Source: Fragilaria crotonensis
Taxonomy: Eukaryota > Bacillariophyta > Fragilariophyceae > Fragilariales > Fragilariaceae
NCBI GenBank assembly: GCA_022925895.1
Contig: JAKSYS010000760.1
Coordinates: 1 to 27,050, forward strand
Length of the DNA: 27,050 nucleotides
Reading direction: 5' to 3'
The notes under the pieces were generated by a model. That model was not told the origin of the DNA. It made no database searches and saw nothing but the letters and a program-made list of their open reading frames with translations. Shown piece after piece: positions 10,262 to 19,977 of this stretch. The position numbers and the translations under genes were made by a program. Numbering within the stretch: position 1 is the stretch's first letter; every line of letters begins with the position of its first letter.

Positions 10262-12260
10262 ATGTTGACAGTCGAAACCAACGTTCCTAACCCTGCAGCC
10301 GCAGAACCTACCCTCCGTGATCTAGCTCACCAAGCCGCCAGCGATGCGAAGCTCAACAGTTTCGCTCATGCTTACGAACCCGATCCATCCAAGGCTCTCC
10401 GCGTTGCAACAACTCTTTCCAAAGACTTCCCAGCGGATACCCGTCTCGCTAACCTCTGCGACAGCGGACTAGTCAACCAAATGGCCTTCCTCATGGACGT
10501 CCCAAACGGACCAGCTACGCTAGCTATTCTCTCCTGTCCTTTCCAACCGCAAAGGAACCGAAGCCGTCTTCGCCGGCTCTCTTGGCGACGCCATGGATGT
10601 AATCTGCCCTGTCACCATCCGCATGCGAGACGTCAAAGGCCAGTGTATCACCATCGCACCTATGACGAGCCTTCCAACCCTCCTCAGCATGGCAATCTCT
10701 GCATCCGACCCATTGAACGAAGAAGGTCCCGATCCCGAGGAAGGAACCGTCGCAGATCCTCCAGGACCAGACCGCCTTGGCATCGAAATCAGTGACCCAA
10801 CTGACACTCCATGCATCACCCTGATCCCCAAAATCTTCCCACTCACAGGAGGATACAGCATTCCAACAGCTAACATCATCGATGTTACAACCACCGATAC
10901 AATCCGAAACCTCCCAGGCTCGCCAAACCTCGACGAATTCCATCTTTGGTATGAATCTATGAGGTACGGAGTGAACCTCAAAAACTACTCCATCCAAGCA
11001 CGAGATACACTCTTCACGTACACCCAACTCGACGCAACTCCCTTCACACGGAAACCAACCTCGTCAGCCGCTTTACAGTCGTAGTCAACTTCTTGACTCC
11101 AAACGACCCATTGTATCGCAAAGTCACAAGCGCCGTCCTCGCAACCAAAGAAAACGCATACGTCACGTACGGAAGCAAACTCACTCGTCGAATTGCATTC
11201 ACAACCCCGCCAAAAGCACCAGAACGAATCAACGCAAGTGCAACACACATCACTCCAACCGATAATGTCGAAGCAATCCTGCTCAACCTCACATCGGCAA
11301 TCACCGATAATTCGTCCAAAGCAATGACGAGCACAGAACGTGAGCACGAGCGAAGCAAAGGAAAATCAAGCTTTCTACGAGATCCTCTTCGCGAGTATTA
11401 TCGAAACAACAAACGATGATGGAACAACAACGAAAACGTTCAAAAAAGCCGCCCTCGACAGCGTCTTCATTCAAGTTCTGAAGGCAAATAAAAACAGCAA
11501 GGCAACCAAACTTCTCCAAACAGCAATTGAAGCAGTCGCATCCGAAATGAACTTCAAAGACAACCGCTTCGCTTCAGCAAGCGACTTGAAAGCAGAACTG
11601 TTCGACCAACCACTCACAGCCGCAATCAGGACAGCAACATGGGCGCATCAGCACACAGTTCTCCATCCCGAAGGTATCAAAACACATTTCGCATTTCATC
11701 ATCTCGCACCAGCAAGAACATGGACTGCAGAATACAAGACTCGAATGGAAGGAGCCATCAAAGTCATCCAACAAGAGCAAGTCGAAGAAGCAAGCTCCCG
11801 AACTAACGCCAAATCAACCGAACTGTACCATTTCGGCAAGATGGGAGGCATCAACGACATCAACACAAGTAACACCCCAAACGCTAGCAACTTGCTGGAC
11901 AACATTGCACAGACAACCGCAGCGCAAGGGAAAACAATCCTTAAACAGCTGGCCACCGATTCCTCTGCAAAGCTACTCCATCCTGGGCCAATATTCCCTC
12001 ATCCATCGAGACCAAACAAGTTCACTTTAATGTGCTGTCGCAGCGCATACGAAGGTAAAACATGCACGTACCCAACGTGCAACTTCTTCCATTTCCCGAA
12101 CAATCTCAACAATTCAGTCAGCAACGACATCAAAGCAAAGATGGTTACGTGGGTTCAATCCCAAGCAGCAGTTGAATGGACGCCCGAAGCCGCAGCATGG
12201 GCAACACCAGCAGGTAACTCCTCGTCAAACCAATCGTCCACAACAAACTCAACCGCATAA
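10262..12260 (+). CDS. Gag-like ORF1 with a C-terminal CCCH finger (frame-broken)
   Basis: First ORF of the retrotransposon, presumed to make the RNA-binding capsid-like protein. The protein reads through three frame changes: near 10530-10560, near 11045 and near 11330-11345. Coherent segments are MLTVETNVPNPAAAEPTLRD, then KGTEAVFAGSLGDAMDV..., then TNLVSRFTVVVNFLTPNDPL..., then STSEAKENQAFYEILFASII to the stop at 12260. Near the end is C-x8-C-x4-C-x3-H (codons at 12036, 12063, 12078, 12090; CRSAYEGKTCTYPTCNFFH), a CCCH-type finger that could bind RNA. At 11045 one extra T (TTC to TTTC) restores the frame. I do not recognise the N-terminal two thirds; calling it Gag rests on position, the finger and size (about 660 residues). 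The frame breaks may be sequencing errors. Confidence 0.72.
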
Positions 12261-12378
12261 AGTGCCATAAATAAAATCCATTCAAAATCACTCACGAAGT
12301 CAATTCATTTATCGCACTGTAGAACCACTCCTGCTGCCTAGTTTCCAATTAGCAACGCCGGTCACTACACACATCCGA

Positions 12379-15203
12379 ATGCCACTCACAGCAATGTCCA
12401 CCAAGCCAAAGTATTATCACAAGATAGCACAAAGTGACAAAAACCCACAGCCGACAAGACAAGAACAAGACAAAAGAGCAGTACCGCACGGCACAGAAAA
12501 CAAGTCATCACAAAAATCACACAACGAAAACTCAGACTTACCGCCTGTGATGTCAGAATGTACGAAAGTTCCAAGCAATAATGGAACGAACAAAGCGAGT
12601 CCAAAAGGCAATACCAGCAATGAAAGCATCCTCAAGCAAAAACAGCAGGCAACATGGCTCGCACCAGGCAAACTTACAACGCAACGGCTCGAGCATTTCG
12701 TTGCGACAATCTTGCCAACAAGTGTCCAAGTTCAACTCGACCAACCATTCGGTAAGGACTCATTACAACAATCGTTTTACTCTGCAAAATCATTGTGTCA
12801 CATTTTATTGCCGCTCCTGAAAAGCGGCTTCTTGTCATGTCGGGCAACCAAAGCCCTCGAAAAAGCATCGTATCGGGTACGACAACTTCAGCAACTTCGA
12901 AAAAAGTATGTCCCACTGGATTTTCGAAGCCTGCAAGGTTACCAACAAGGCTGGGAGGAGACGGCAACAATAAGAGACGACTGGAAAGCGATGACATCAG
13001 CATGTGCCCTCCATTTTAATGGAGACATAGCAACAGTCGTTCGTTTCATTGGCGGACCACACGTGCACCAACACATCAACACCCCAGAAGTACTCGCGAA
13101 ACTCAAACCAGTACTCACGAAAGATGTGTACGATGACGTTGACAGGATCCTAACAACAGGGGCGCCAGCATACTGCAACGCGGAAGCGACAAATGAAAAC
13201 TTCAATGCATATCTGAATTATGGGAACCACAAGTCAGCAAGGGAAAACCCAGACGCATTCAGAAGCACCATCGTGAAGCAAAGCAAACGAGGCCTTACCT
13301 TAATTATGGACCCGGCGCTCGTCCATTTCACGCTCAATACCCACCTGACACCGCAAGGCCTCGTCGACATACTGCACCACAGACGAAAGCCACGACCAGT
13401 ATCGGATAGCAGTTTCAGGCCTTGGGCAGGAGCACACTCAATAAACGACTGGACCAGCAAAGTAAACGAACCACCGCTTCATTTCGCCGATTCGTTCCAA
13501 CAATTCTGCATTTGGCACTGGAACCTAGCGATCTCATACCCAAGAACGATCGACACACAGGCGACGACGATGTTCAATGCGCATTCCCTCGGATCAAATA
13601 CAACCCGAATTTAGTCGCAATGCACAGTGCAATCTCGCATGACACACTCATCATGCACACAGGATTAACGTTTGGCGACAACACAAGCCCATCCAACTGG
13701 GAACCAATCGCACGCGCCCGACAACAACTTGCACAAAAACTGTGGCACGACCCCGACATTGTCAACCGCGCAGCCAAATACATGCCACCAATTTCATTTG
13801 CGCAACCAGCGACAGAAGCAGAAAGAACAACTTTCGCAATCGCAATACCCGACTCAAAAAATCGAGGAGTTTTCGACAAATACGGAAACAGGCAAGCACC
13901 CCGATATAATCATCACGTCGATGATAACATGTATGGAGATATATCGGAACTCATGCCCAGAGCAGCAGCAGCAAGCATCATTAGCCTGTATGAAATCCTG
14001 GGGTACCCTGACGGCAGATTTCCCGACCCAATTTCTTGGGAAAAATTTGGATCAGCATATGGTCACACACGCCGGGTCGTTGGATGGGAGTTCAACACGA
14101 GAACACTCACATACACATTACCAGAGGACAAGAGAAACTCACTCACAGAAATGCTCGCATCATGGATAACCAAAGACACATGCACCATTATTGAAGCAGC
14201 AACTTTACATGGAACCCTCGCAGACGCATCGCGAGCGAACCGCCAAGGTCGAACCCTTTTCTTCGGATTCCAAAACGCCCTGAGACGAGCCATCCAAACC
14301 CGATTCCATCAAGTCCGAGGCTATATCAGTCGTCAAGGGAAAACCAAAAATACAAATCTGAACTGCCCAAACACTTGCACCATCGTATCGACGCCATGAT
14401 CGCAAGAGATATGGCAGCTCTACTCTGGTCGCAAAAAGTCAAAATCCCACTCACGCAATCCGTACTATGCGAACTCACTCATATCCATAGTCTCATTGCG
14501 AACCCAACCTACAAATGGGAAATGCAAATTGGACATGTCATCCCGAGACCCTCAATTCACGAGTTTCGGAGACGCATGTCTGACAGCCGGCGGAGCATTT
14601 TGTGACGAACTTGAATTTTGGTTCGAAGTACACTGGTCAACAAAACCAAACAAGCCATCGCAGCAAAACCCTCCATATCAATGTCATGGAGTTCACAATC
14701 GTCATCCTCCAACTCGCAGCAGTCGTTACAACCCTGGAAGAAAACCAACTCCAACCTTCCCTCGCAACAAAATTCCCTCGCGGAATCCCAGCGTTAGCAA
14801 AACTGCTTATCCGCACAGACAACAGCCCTTCTCAAAATTGGGCCCATAAAGTCTCATCGCGTTCGGAAAAAGGCCAACAACTGGTCCATTTGTACGCAGC
14901 CCTCTTAGAACGCACCTCAATCGCAGTCGCTTGTAACCACATCAAAGGGGAAAACAATTCCCTGGCAGATTTTATTTCACGCCCACCAACTCACATACCG
15001 TCTCTGGCCTGGCGCCACCAACAGATATTCGAGAGGCGCCGAAACTCGCATCCTATCGCTATTTCCGCCCTCATCCAGAACTTTTATCCAACCTGGAGTC
15101 CAGGCTGTTCAGCGAGCAATGGAACGCAACCACAACTCTGCCAAGACAGCTCGGACAATTCGAAGTCGCCGCATCCATTACTTCATCTTTTGTCACACTC
15201 TGA
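12379..15203 (+). CDS. Reverse transcriptase-RNase H of the retrotransposon (frame-broken)
   Basis: Copies the element's RNA into DNA and degrades the RNA template. The ORF starts at ATG 12379 with a polar, low-complexity leader. The RT fingers region reads KPRPVSDSSFRPW (about 13389-13427). Palm motif A is DVQCAF (catalytic Asp codon 13569), motif B is LTFGDNTSPSNW, and motif C is HVDDNMYGD (Asp codons 13920 and 13923), where His replaces the usual Tyr of YxDD. RNase H follows with acidic residues at 14571 (GDACLTAGGA), 14689 (INVMEF), 14818 (IRTDNS) and 14968 (LADFISRP). Frame changes occur near 13530, 14345-14375, 14560, 14650 and 15060; the one near 14345-14375 fits a missing A in an A-run. 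A coherent tail (LPRQLGQFEVAASITSSFVT) ends at TGA 15201-15203, beside the recombinase. Function is well supported; continuity is inferred. Confidence 0.9.
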
Positions 15204-16258
15204 ACTTAGATGATGACTGGACCCTTGCAAATCAACCACAAGAGCGCGCCAACTACCAACTCGCTTTGTACGCTACACACCTCGCAACAGGCTCATCGCT
15301 CCATTGTAAGTCGCTAAAAGCAAGCACAATCGCAAGTTACTTACTCGACGTTGCAAAATTTCTCGGACGATACCGAGACGTTGACCCCAGATTTCGATCA
15401 ACAGCTGATACGCGATTGGCACCAGCCATAGCAAAAGTCCTCGACGAACAAAAACGATGGGAGTCAGTCCCTAACAGACGCGAGCCATTTACCCTCGAAA
15501 TGCACAAGTATATCGCACAATCCGCAGCAACCCAAGCGGATGATTGTTGTATCGAAGCTGCCCTCGCAAACTGGACCCTGTGCAATCTATACGCCGGATG
15601 CAGAGGCATTGAATGGATGCAAACAAACTCAACAAACCAACTAATCCATTCGCACCACCTCAACCGGTTCGGGAACGCGTACGCATTCACCCTGCGCGAC
15701 GTCCCAATGTACAACAGCATCCAACCAACTACTAACCATACACGACGCTTTGAAAAACCCAAACGCCGTCGGCTGTATCCGCCTGCGATTTGAAGAGCAA
15801 AAAAACGGTGAGAATGGAGAGAGAAAAAACTTTTTGTCCGCAACACTAAAAATCCTGCAATCTGCTTCGTAACCAACTTCATGCAAATCCTGAAGCGCCA
15901 TGCAGAACTCACCAATAAACACCCAAACCTGCCATTGAGTATATATCGCCACAGTAATGGCAGTATCTACAACATCACGTCTGCAGACGTCGAAACCGGT
16001 ATACGCAACGCCGCATCCAAACTTTTCAACCTTGACCCCATCGCCAACCGAGCAGAACTGCAAATGTGGTCAAGTCATTCATTGCGCGTTGGCGCATGTA
16101 CCACACTATATGCAATGGGTTTCCATGAAATGGAAATAAAACATTTATTGCGATGGAAGTCAAACGCATTCATGACTTACCTTCGTAATCTCGCCGTCAC
16201 ATCTCGCCGACATAACGAAGCCCTTAACGATGCTAGCTGCATCCCAAACTTCCTATAA
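15119..16258 (+). CDS. Tyrosine recombinase (integrase) of the retrotransposon (frame-broken)
   Basis: DNA strand-exchange enzyme expected to insert a circular copy of the element through a 3'-phosphotyrosine intermediate. The N-terminal SAM-like region begins around 15210 (DDDWTLANQPQERANY, then KASTIASYLLDVAKFLGRYR). Catalytic residues appear in order: Arg in YAGCRGIEW (codon 15602), His and Arg in HSLRVG (16076 and 16085), Trp in RWKSNAF (16154) and Tyr in MTYLRN (codon 16178). Between 15760 and 15850 the frame slips twice; the coherent reading is CIRLRFEEQKNGENGERK then NTKNPAICFVTNFMQILKRH. The frame may be fused to RT-RNase H by one missing base near 15195, since SFVTL is followed one frame over by NLDDDW. 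All catalytic positions are present, so activity is plausible if the indels are artefacts. Confidence 0.9.
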
Positions 16259-16789
16259 TCAAAATAGCACCCTTATCCCAACCAATCTCCCACACCCCGA
16301 GGTATCATATAAATGCAAACGCAAAATCCATACTAAAACGCAATACTACCAACACTAAAGTAGTCAAGTATGGCAACAATCCCAATGCAACAACTAAAAC
16401 CAAACGACACCAAAAAGGCTCGCCTCGCTACGCTCGCAACACCGAACCTCTCTTCAAGGTACCACATATTCGTGCATGCTACCTCACGGTACTCAGCGTA
16501 GTAACGCGTAAGCCCATTACTCACAAACGCAAGCGCAACGAAGTAAACGAATTTAAAATTTTGCTCGCAACGCAGTATCGACACTATGACATATGCCGAT
16601 ATGCCCACACTGCATCAGTCTAATGTACGAGAAAGTCATAGTGACACCTACGCAGCCACCCCAAAATACATTCCATTAAATGTTTTCTTTTTCTTTTTCG
16701 AGTGCACCGGCTTTAACGTCTGCATCCGATCGATACGGCACCCACCACTGCCACCTCTGCGAGGTGACAGCGTCAGCAGACGACACGGG
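16259..16789 (+). other. 3' spacer of the retrotransposon
   Basis: About 530 bp between the recombinase stop and repeat B1. It keeps the A/C-rich composition at first and then becomes mixed, with a TTTTCTTTTTCTTTTTC tract near 16683-16699. No coding sequence is recognised. It is presumably the 3' untranslated part of the element transcript. Confidence 0.5.
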
Positions 16790-17032
16790 ACAGGCATGTG
16801 CTAGTGAAAGCCATCCAGGAGCCGTTTGACTCCTAGGATTACACTAACGTCATAACCACTGCGTTTTTAGCCCACTACAACGCCTGTAGAGACCTAGCCA
16901 TACTAGAGTCAACCTACAGACAAGTAGCGTGCAAATCAGTAATCGCAGTTACTACGACATTCACAACGCACACTAGCCGTATCGCCGGAAGCTGTGAAAA
17001 GCCGAGGCGACATCTGGGAATCCAGTGGATTC
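16790..17032 (+). repeat. Split direct repeat B1
   Basis: 243 bp nearly identical to B2 (17286-17526). The only differences seen are two CC-to-C single-base deletions in B2 (ACTCCTAGG versus ACTCTAGG, and GAATCCAG versus GAATCAG). It ends in CAGTGGATTC and abuts A2 directly, with no spacer. Confidence 0.92.
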
Positions 17033-17270
17033 TTACAGATAAGACGTAGGCCAAACTGCAGTAGGCGTACTAGCGCACATAGTACACTACACCATAGCCT
17101 ACAGCCTTAGTTGCTACGTAGTCGAATTATGATGGACCAAGGACAGCCAGTAGTACCATACTACTGGCGGGAAATTGTACCTGGATGGAGAATCGATCAC
17201 TCACTTTTCTCATGAGTGATCGAATCGATGGCAATGGTGATGTTACATCTGCCTAACCATTTTTCGCTAC
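17033..17270 (+). repeat. Split direct repeat A2
   Basis: Second copy of A, 238 bp, directly following B1. It carries the same two inverted repeats as A1, at 17147-17167 and 17194-17222. It is separated from B2 by 15 bp of C-rich sequence (CCCCACCCGCCATCC). Confidence 0.92.
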
Positions 17271-17285
17271 CCCACCCGCCATCCC

Positions 17286-17526
17286 ACAGGCATGTGCTAG
17301 TGAAAGCCATCCAGGAGCCGTTTGACTCTAGGATTACACTAACGTCATAACCACTGCGTTTTTAGCCCACTACAACGCCTGTAGAGACCTAGCCATACTA
17401 GAGTCAACCTACAGACAAGTAGCGTGCAAATCAGTAATCGCAGTTACTACGACATTCACAACGCACACTAGCCGTATCGCCGGAAGCTGTGAAAAGCCGA
17501 GGCGACATCTGGGAATCAGTGGATTC
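17286..17526 (+). repeat. Split direct repeat B2 (right end of the retrotransposon)
   Basis: 241 bp copy of B1 that ends in GGATTC at 17526, after which similarity to the B1-A2 junction stops. This defines the right boundary of the element against the flank starting GACCTCCAAG. Confidence 0.9.
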
Positions 17527-17769
17527 GACCTCCAAGGCTGCGGTTCGGTGCACGGTTTTCAAGGTATTTTCTCGTTCGTCTCGTAGCTTTACTACTAGCC
17601 CTACGGCAATCGCATGTAGACACTATTCTGTACTAATCGCCATCGACGTGAAAATTGACACCAGCATCTCCGTACTTCTTGATCCCTGGTTTCTTCTTGA
17701 TGCCACCATCATGAAGAAGAAGATAACCATGCATGTAAATACTTGATGCTACTACAACAGTGCTACCTA

Positions 17770-18700
17770 TCTACTATGACAGCAGTCGTCCATTGCTACA
17801 CCATCAGGAGTATCACAGGAGTCAGTGCAACCAACTATATCCTGCTTTCCAAGGAAATCATAGCCGTATCTGTACGACCGCCACTGATGTTGCAAAACAC
17901 AAATAATTGCACTCATTTTGATGCACTTAGCAGCCACAATCAATAACTGCTTGGGCCTGACTTCTCAGGTGCTCCTCCTTCGAACATCACCACTCGCATA
18001 AATGCCTAACACTGCTGCATCGGAACAGCAATAGTTTGTCGCATTTGCGAAGGTGTTATCAATCAAGTCATCTGGATCAGCAGGGTCGGAGCAAAGTAGG
18101 GCGGGTGCAAAGAAGACATTCATGTGATTTGCAACCACAGTATCAAACTCCTTGGAAGTACAGCAGATAACATGAATCCGATGAACTAGTCATCACCAAC
18201 GCCGCTGCAAGTAAATTGTTGCATGTTGTATCACCACATCTTCCTTTTGTTACATTATCAGTTGCTGGTTCATCCTAGCCTCCGGTGCATGGCAAACAGC
18301 AATTGGCTTTGATCAGCAGAAGAGCGAGATTATAGATGCAACAATGTCCTCTTGTGCCAGCGATTGAGCCACAACACACTTGGCTGAGCCAATTTCGTGC
18401 GATTTTATGTCCCCTTCGATCACATGCCAGCATTCCGCGGCACATTGGATATTTGGTGTGCCGCCATTGGGGCACATTGGACAACTGATGTTTTGAAGTT
18501 CTGCGGGATCGAAGCACACCTCTTAATTTGCGCCAATAAGTGTGGAACATACGTCGGTATCACTGATCTGCTTAGTGAATCGTCCTTGCGCGGCGGCGCA
18601 TTTCAGGTTGTTGGCATTCCATGACATTGAAGCATTCCTGTTCGTTTGTACAAAAGTCCTTCAAGACAAAGTGCACACGATGCTGCATTGCTTGTCTCCA
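17770..18700 (-). pseudogene. Broken Cys-rich repeat protein (probably secreted)
   Basis: The minus strand yields several Cys-rich blocks in shifting frames. They resemble tandem 'CPxCxxG ... C ... C ... CC' units that I associate with large secreted proteins of diatoms. Blocks in order are CALCLEGLLYKRTG (about 18695-18650), ISCPMCPNGGTPNIQC..CWHVIEGD..SAKCVVAQSLAQED (18490-18350), DEPATDNVTKGRCGDTTCNN..SSSDSC (18280-18165), FDTVVANHMNVFFAPALLCS..NYCCSDAA (18155-18010) and CTDSCDTPDG..DDCC (17830-17775). Stops and frame slips separate them, and neither a start nor a signal peptide is seen. Some breaks may be sequencing errors, but there are too many to defend an intact gene. The family link is from memory of similar sequences, without a search, so it is tentative. 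Confidence 0.4.
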
Positions 18701-19030
18701 TTTCAATGAAGCAGATGTAGTGAGAAGAGGAAGAACAGAGGTGGACAATGCTAGCTTGTCATGGTCAAATCGTTGTTCTCGTCGGGTTAATATCCTGTGT
18801 TATCCACAGAATGCCTAACGAAGGATATGGCGTAGAATCTATACCAGCACCTACTGGTACGAGTAGTGAATTTCGTGTCGTGGACCTTTATTCAACCGTG
18901 TGCACTCAAACCGCCGCATTGGAGCTAGTATATTATATATGGCATGATCTTGCGGGGCACCAGGCCCCAGGTCCCAGTCGAGTTCCTTGTGTATGATATC
19001 ATGATATGGCATACGTCCTAATCCTTCATT

Positions 19031-19112
19031 ACAGTACCTGGTACCGGTAGGCTGGTACTCGTATCTCAGGTACCAGTGTACCTGGTACCCAGTACACTGT
19101 ACTGGTACCAGT
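19031..19112. repeat. GTAC / TACCTGGTAC palindromic block
   Basis: Dense block with CAGTACCTGGTACCGGTAGG, CAGGTACCAGTGTACCTGG and ACTGTACTGGTACCAG. It is the same family of units as the other blocks and lies upstream of the Crypton-like gene. Confidence 0.7.
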
Positions 19113-19555
19113 TCGACCGTACTTGGATGACATGAATACTAGCGTATACAGTATAGACCATTGCACCGCCCATTATTTAGACTCCGTCGCAGGTTTCATA
19201 CCAGTGTAGCAGGTTGCAGGCTGCTACCTGGTACGAAGTAACAACGTAGCAGATACAGTGGGTTTGTGCTGGATCTCTCGCGCGACACTCAATCTCAATC
19301 ATACTCCGAGTTCGAGTTCAAGTGTTCACTACATTCGATCGTGCTGGTGGCCGGAGTCTGTCCTTGTACTCCGACTGGTCCTGCTGTGACCCGAGTGACG
19401 TCCGATCATTCCCACCTGCGCATTGCGCATGCTGGAAGCTATTTTCGTAAGCACATTTAGTGGGCGCATCTATGATACCTGCCTGATAGAGCGATCGCAG
19501 CCTACCCCTAGAAAAACTTGGTACAGTATGATGGGAGATACTACAGTAGGAGTAT

Positions 19556-19660
19556 TGGATTAGTACGAGTACCCAGTATGTCATAGTTGTACTGAGTACT
19601 AATGGTACCGAGTACTCCAGTACAGGTATGTCATACCGACTAATCGGTGTACTGTAGTAT
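19556..19660. repeat. GTAC block with GTATGTCAT motif
   Basis: Repeated GAGTAC, GGTACC and TGTACTG units, with the 9-mer GTATGTCAT present twice (about 19576 and 19624). The same 9-mer lies in the block near 3291. It lies about 320-420 bp upstream of the Crypton-like coding region. Confidence 0.6.
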
Positions 19661-19977
19661 TGTCTGGGAAATGCAACCCAAGTGGTATTGTTGCGTGGGT
19701 TTTCGCGGAGGCGAGAAAATTAATACTGTAGTACTGTATAGTATCTGGAACGTAGATTTGTGTAGCTTGTATCAGACTTGGGATAATACTTGTATGCAAC
19801 CATGACGCATGTAGGGTCATAATTTCGTATCCAAATTTGCTTCGGATGCAACCTGGCATCGGACGTAGAATCGTAGAATGTGTACCAGAAAAGAACAACA
19901 TGATTGTTGATATCGAATGCATGATTTCTTGTTATTTTTGACACCATTCAAGACACGGATCACCATGAGAGGTCAGA

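Larger units (their letters stand above)
9149..17526 (+). mobile_element. Tyrosine-recombinase retrotransposon with split direct repeats (Ngaro/PAT-like)
   Basis: An 8.4 kb element with the order A1 (9149-9386), gag-like ORF, RT-RNase H, tyrosine recombinase, B1 (16790-17032), A2 (17033-17270), B2 (17286-17526). The interleaved A1..B1-A2-B2 repeats and an R-HxxR-W-Y recombinase, with no DDE integrase, define split-direct-repeat YR retroelements such as Ngaro, PAT and kangaroo. No inverted terminal repeats and no methyltransferase domain were seen, which argues against DIRS proper. These elements are thought to integrate from a circular DNA copy without duplicating the target site. B1 and B2 differ only by two single-base indels, so the insertion seems young. 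The coding strand is A/C-rich and T-poor throughout, unlike the flanks. The coding frames are interrupted repeatedly. Classification to family level is inference; the architecture is seen directly. Confidence 0.92.
17527..19977. other. Region between the two mobile elements
   Basis: Apart from the Cys-rich pseudogene on the minus strand (about 17770-18700) and two GTAC blocks, I see no gene. Plus-strand frames at 17489-17746 and 18748-18996 have no recognisable motif. The first runs out of repeat B2 and is probably chance. Confidence 0.5.

Noticed and set aside
10520..11358. Long minus-strand open frames as genes
   Set aside because: They are by-products of the T-poor plus strand and overlap the gag-like ORF; they show no motif.
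12150..12163. GGGTTCAATCCC as a tRNA T-arm
   Set aside because: It lies inside the gag-like coding frame and no acceptor or anticodon arms were found around it.
9149..17270. A1 and A2 as long terminal repeats of an LTR retrotransposon
   Set aside because: A second repeat pair (B1, B2) interleaves with A, the element continues past A2 to 17526, no TG..CA ends were seen, and the integrase is a tyrosine recombinase rather than a DDE enzyme.
9149..17526. DIRS-1-type element
   Set aside because: No inverted terminal repeats and no methyltransferase domain between or after RNase H and recombinase; the split direct repeats fit Ngaro/PAT better.
17489..17746. Plus-strand frame crossing the right end of the retrotransposon as a fusion gene
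   Set aside because: It starts inside repeat B2, has no motif and ends after a short Ser/Thr-rich stretch; chance is likelier.
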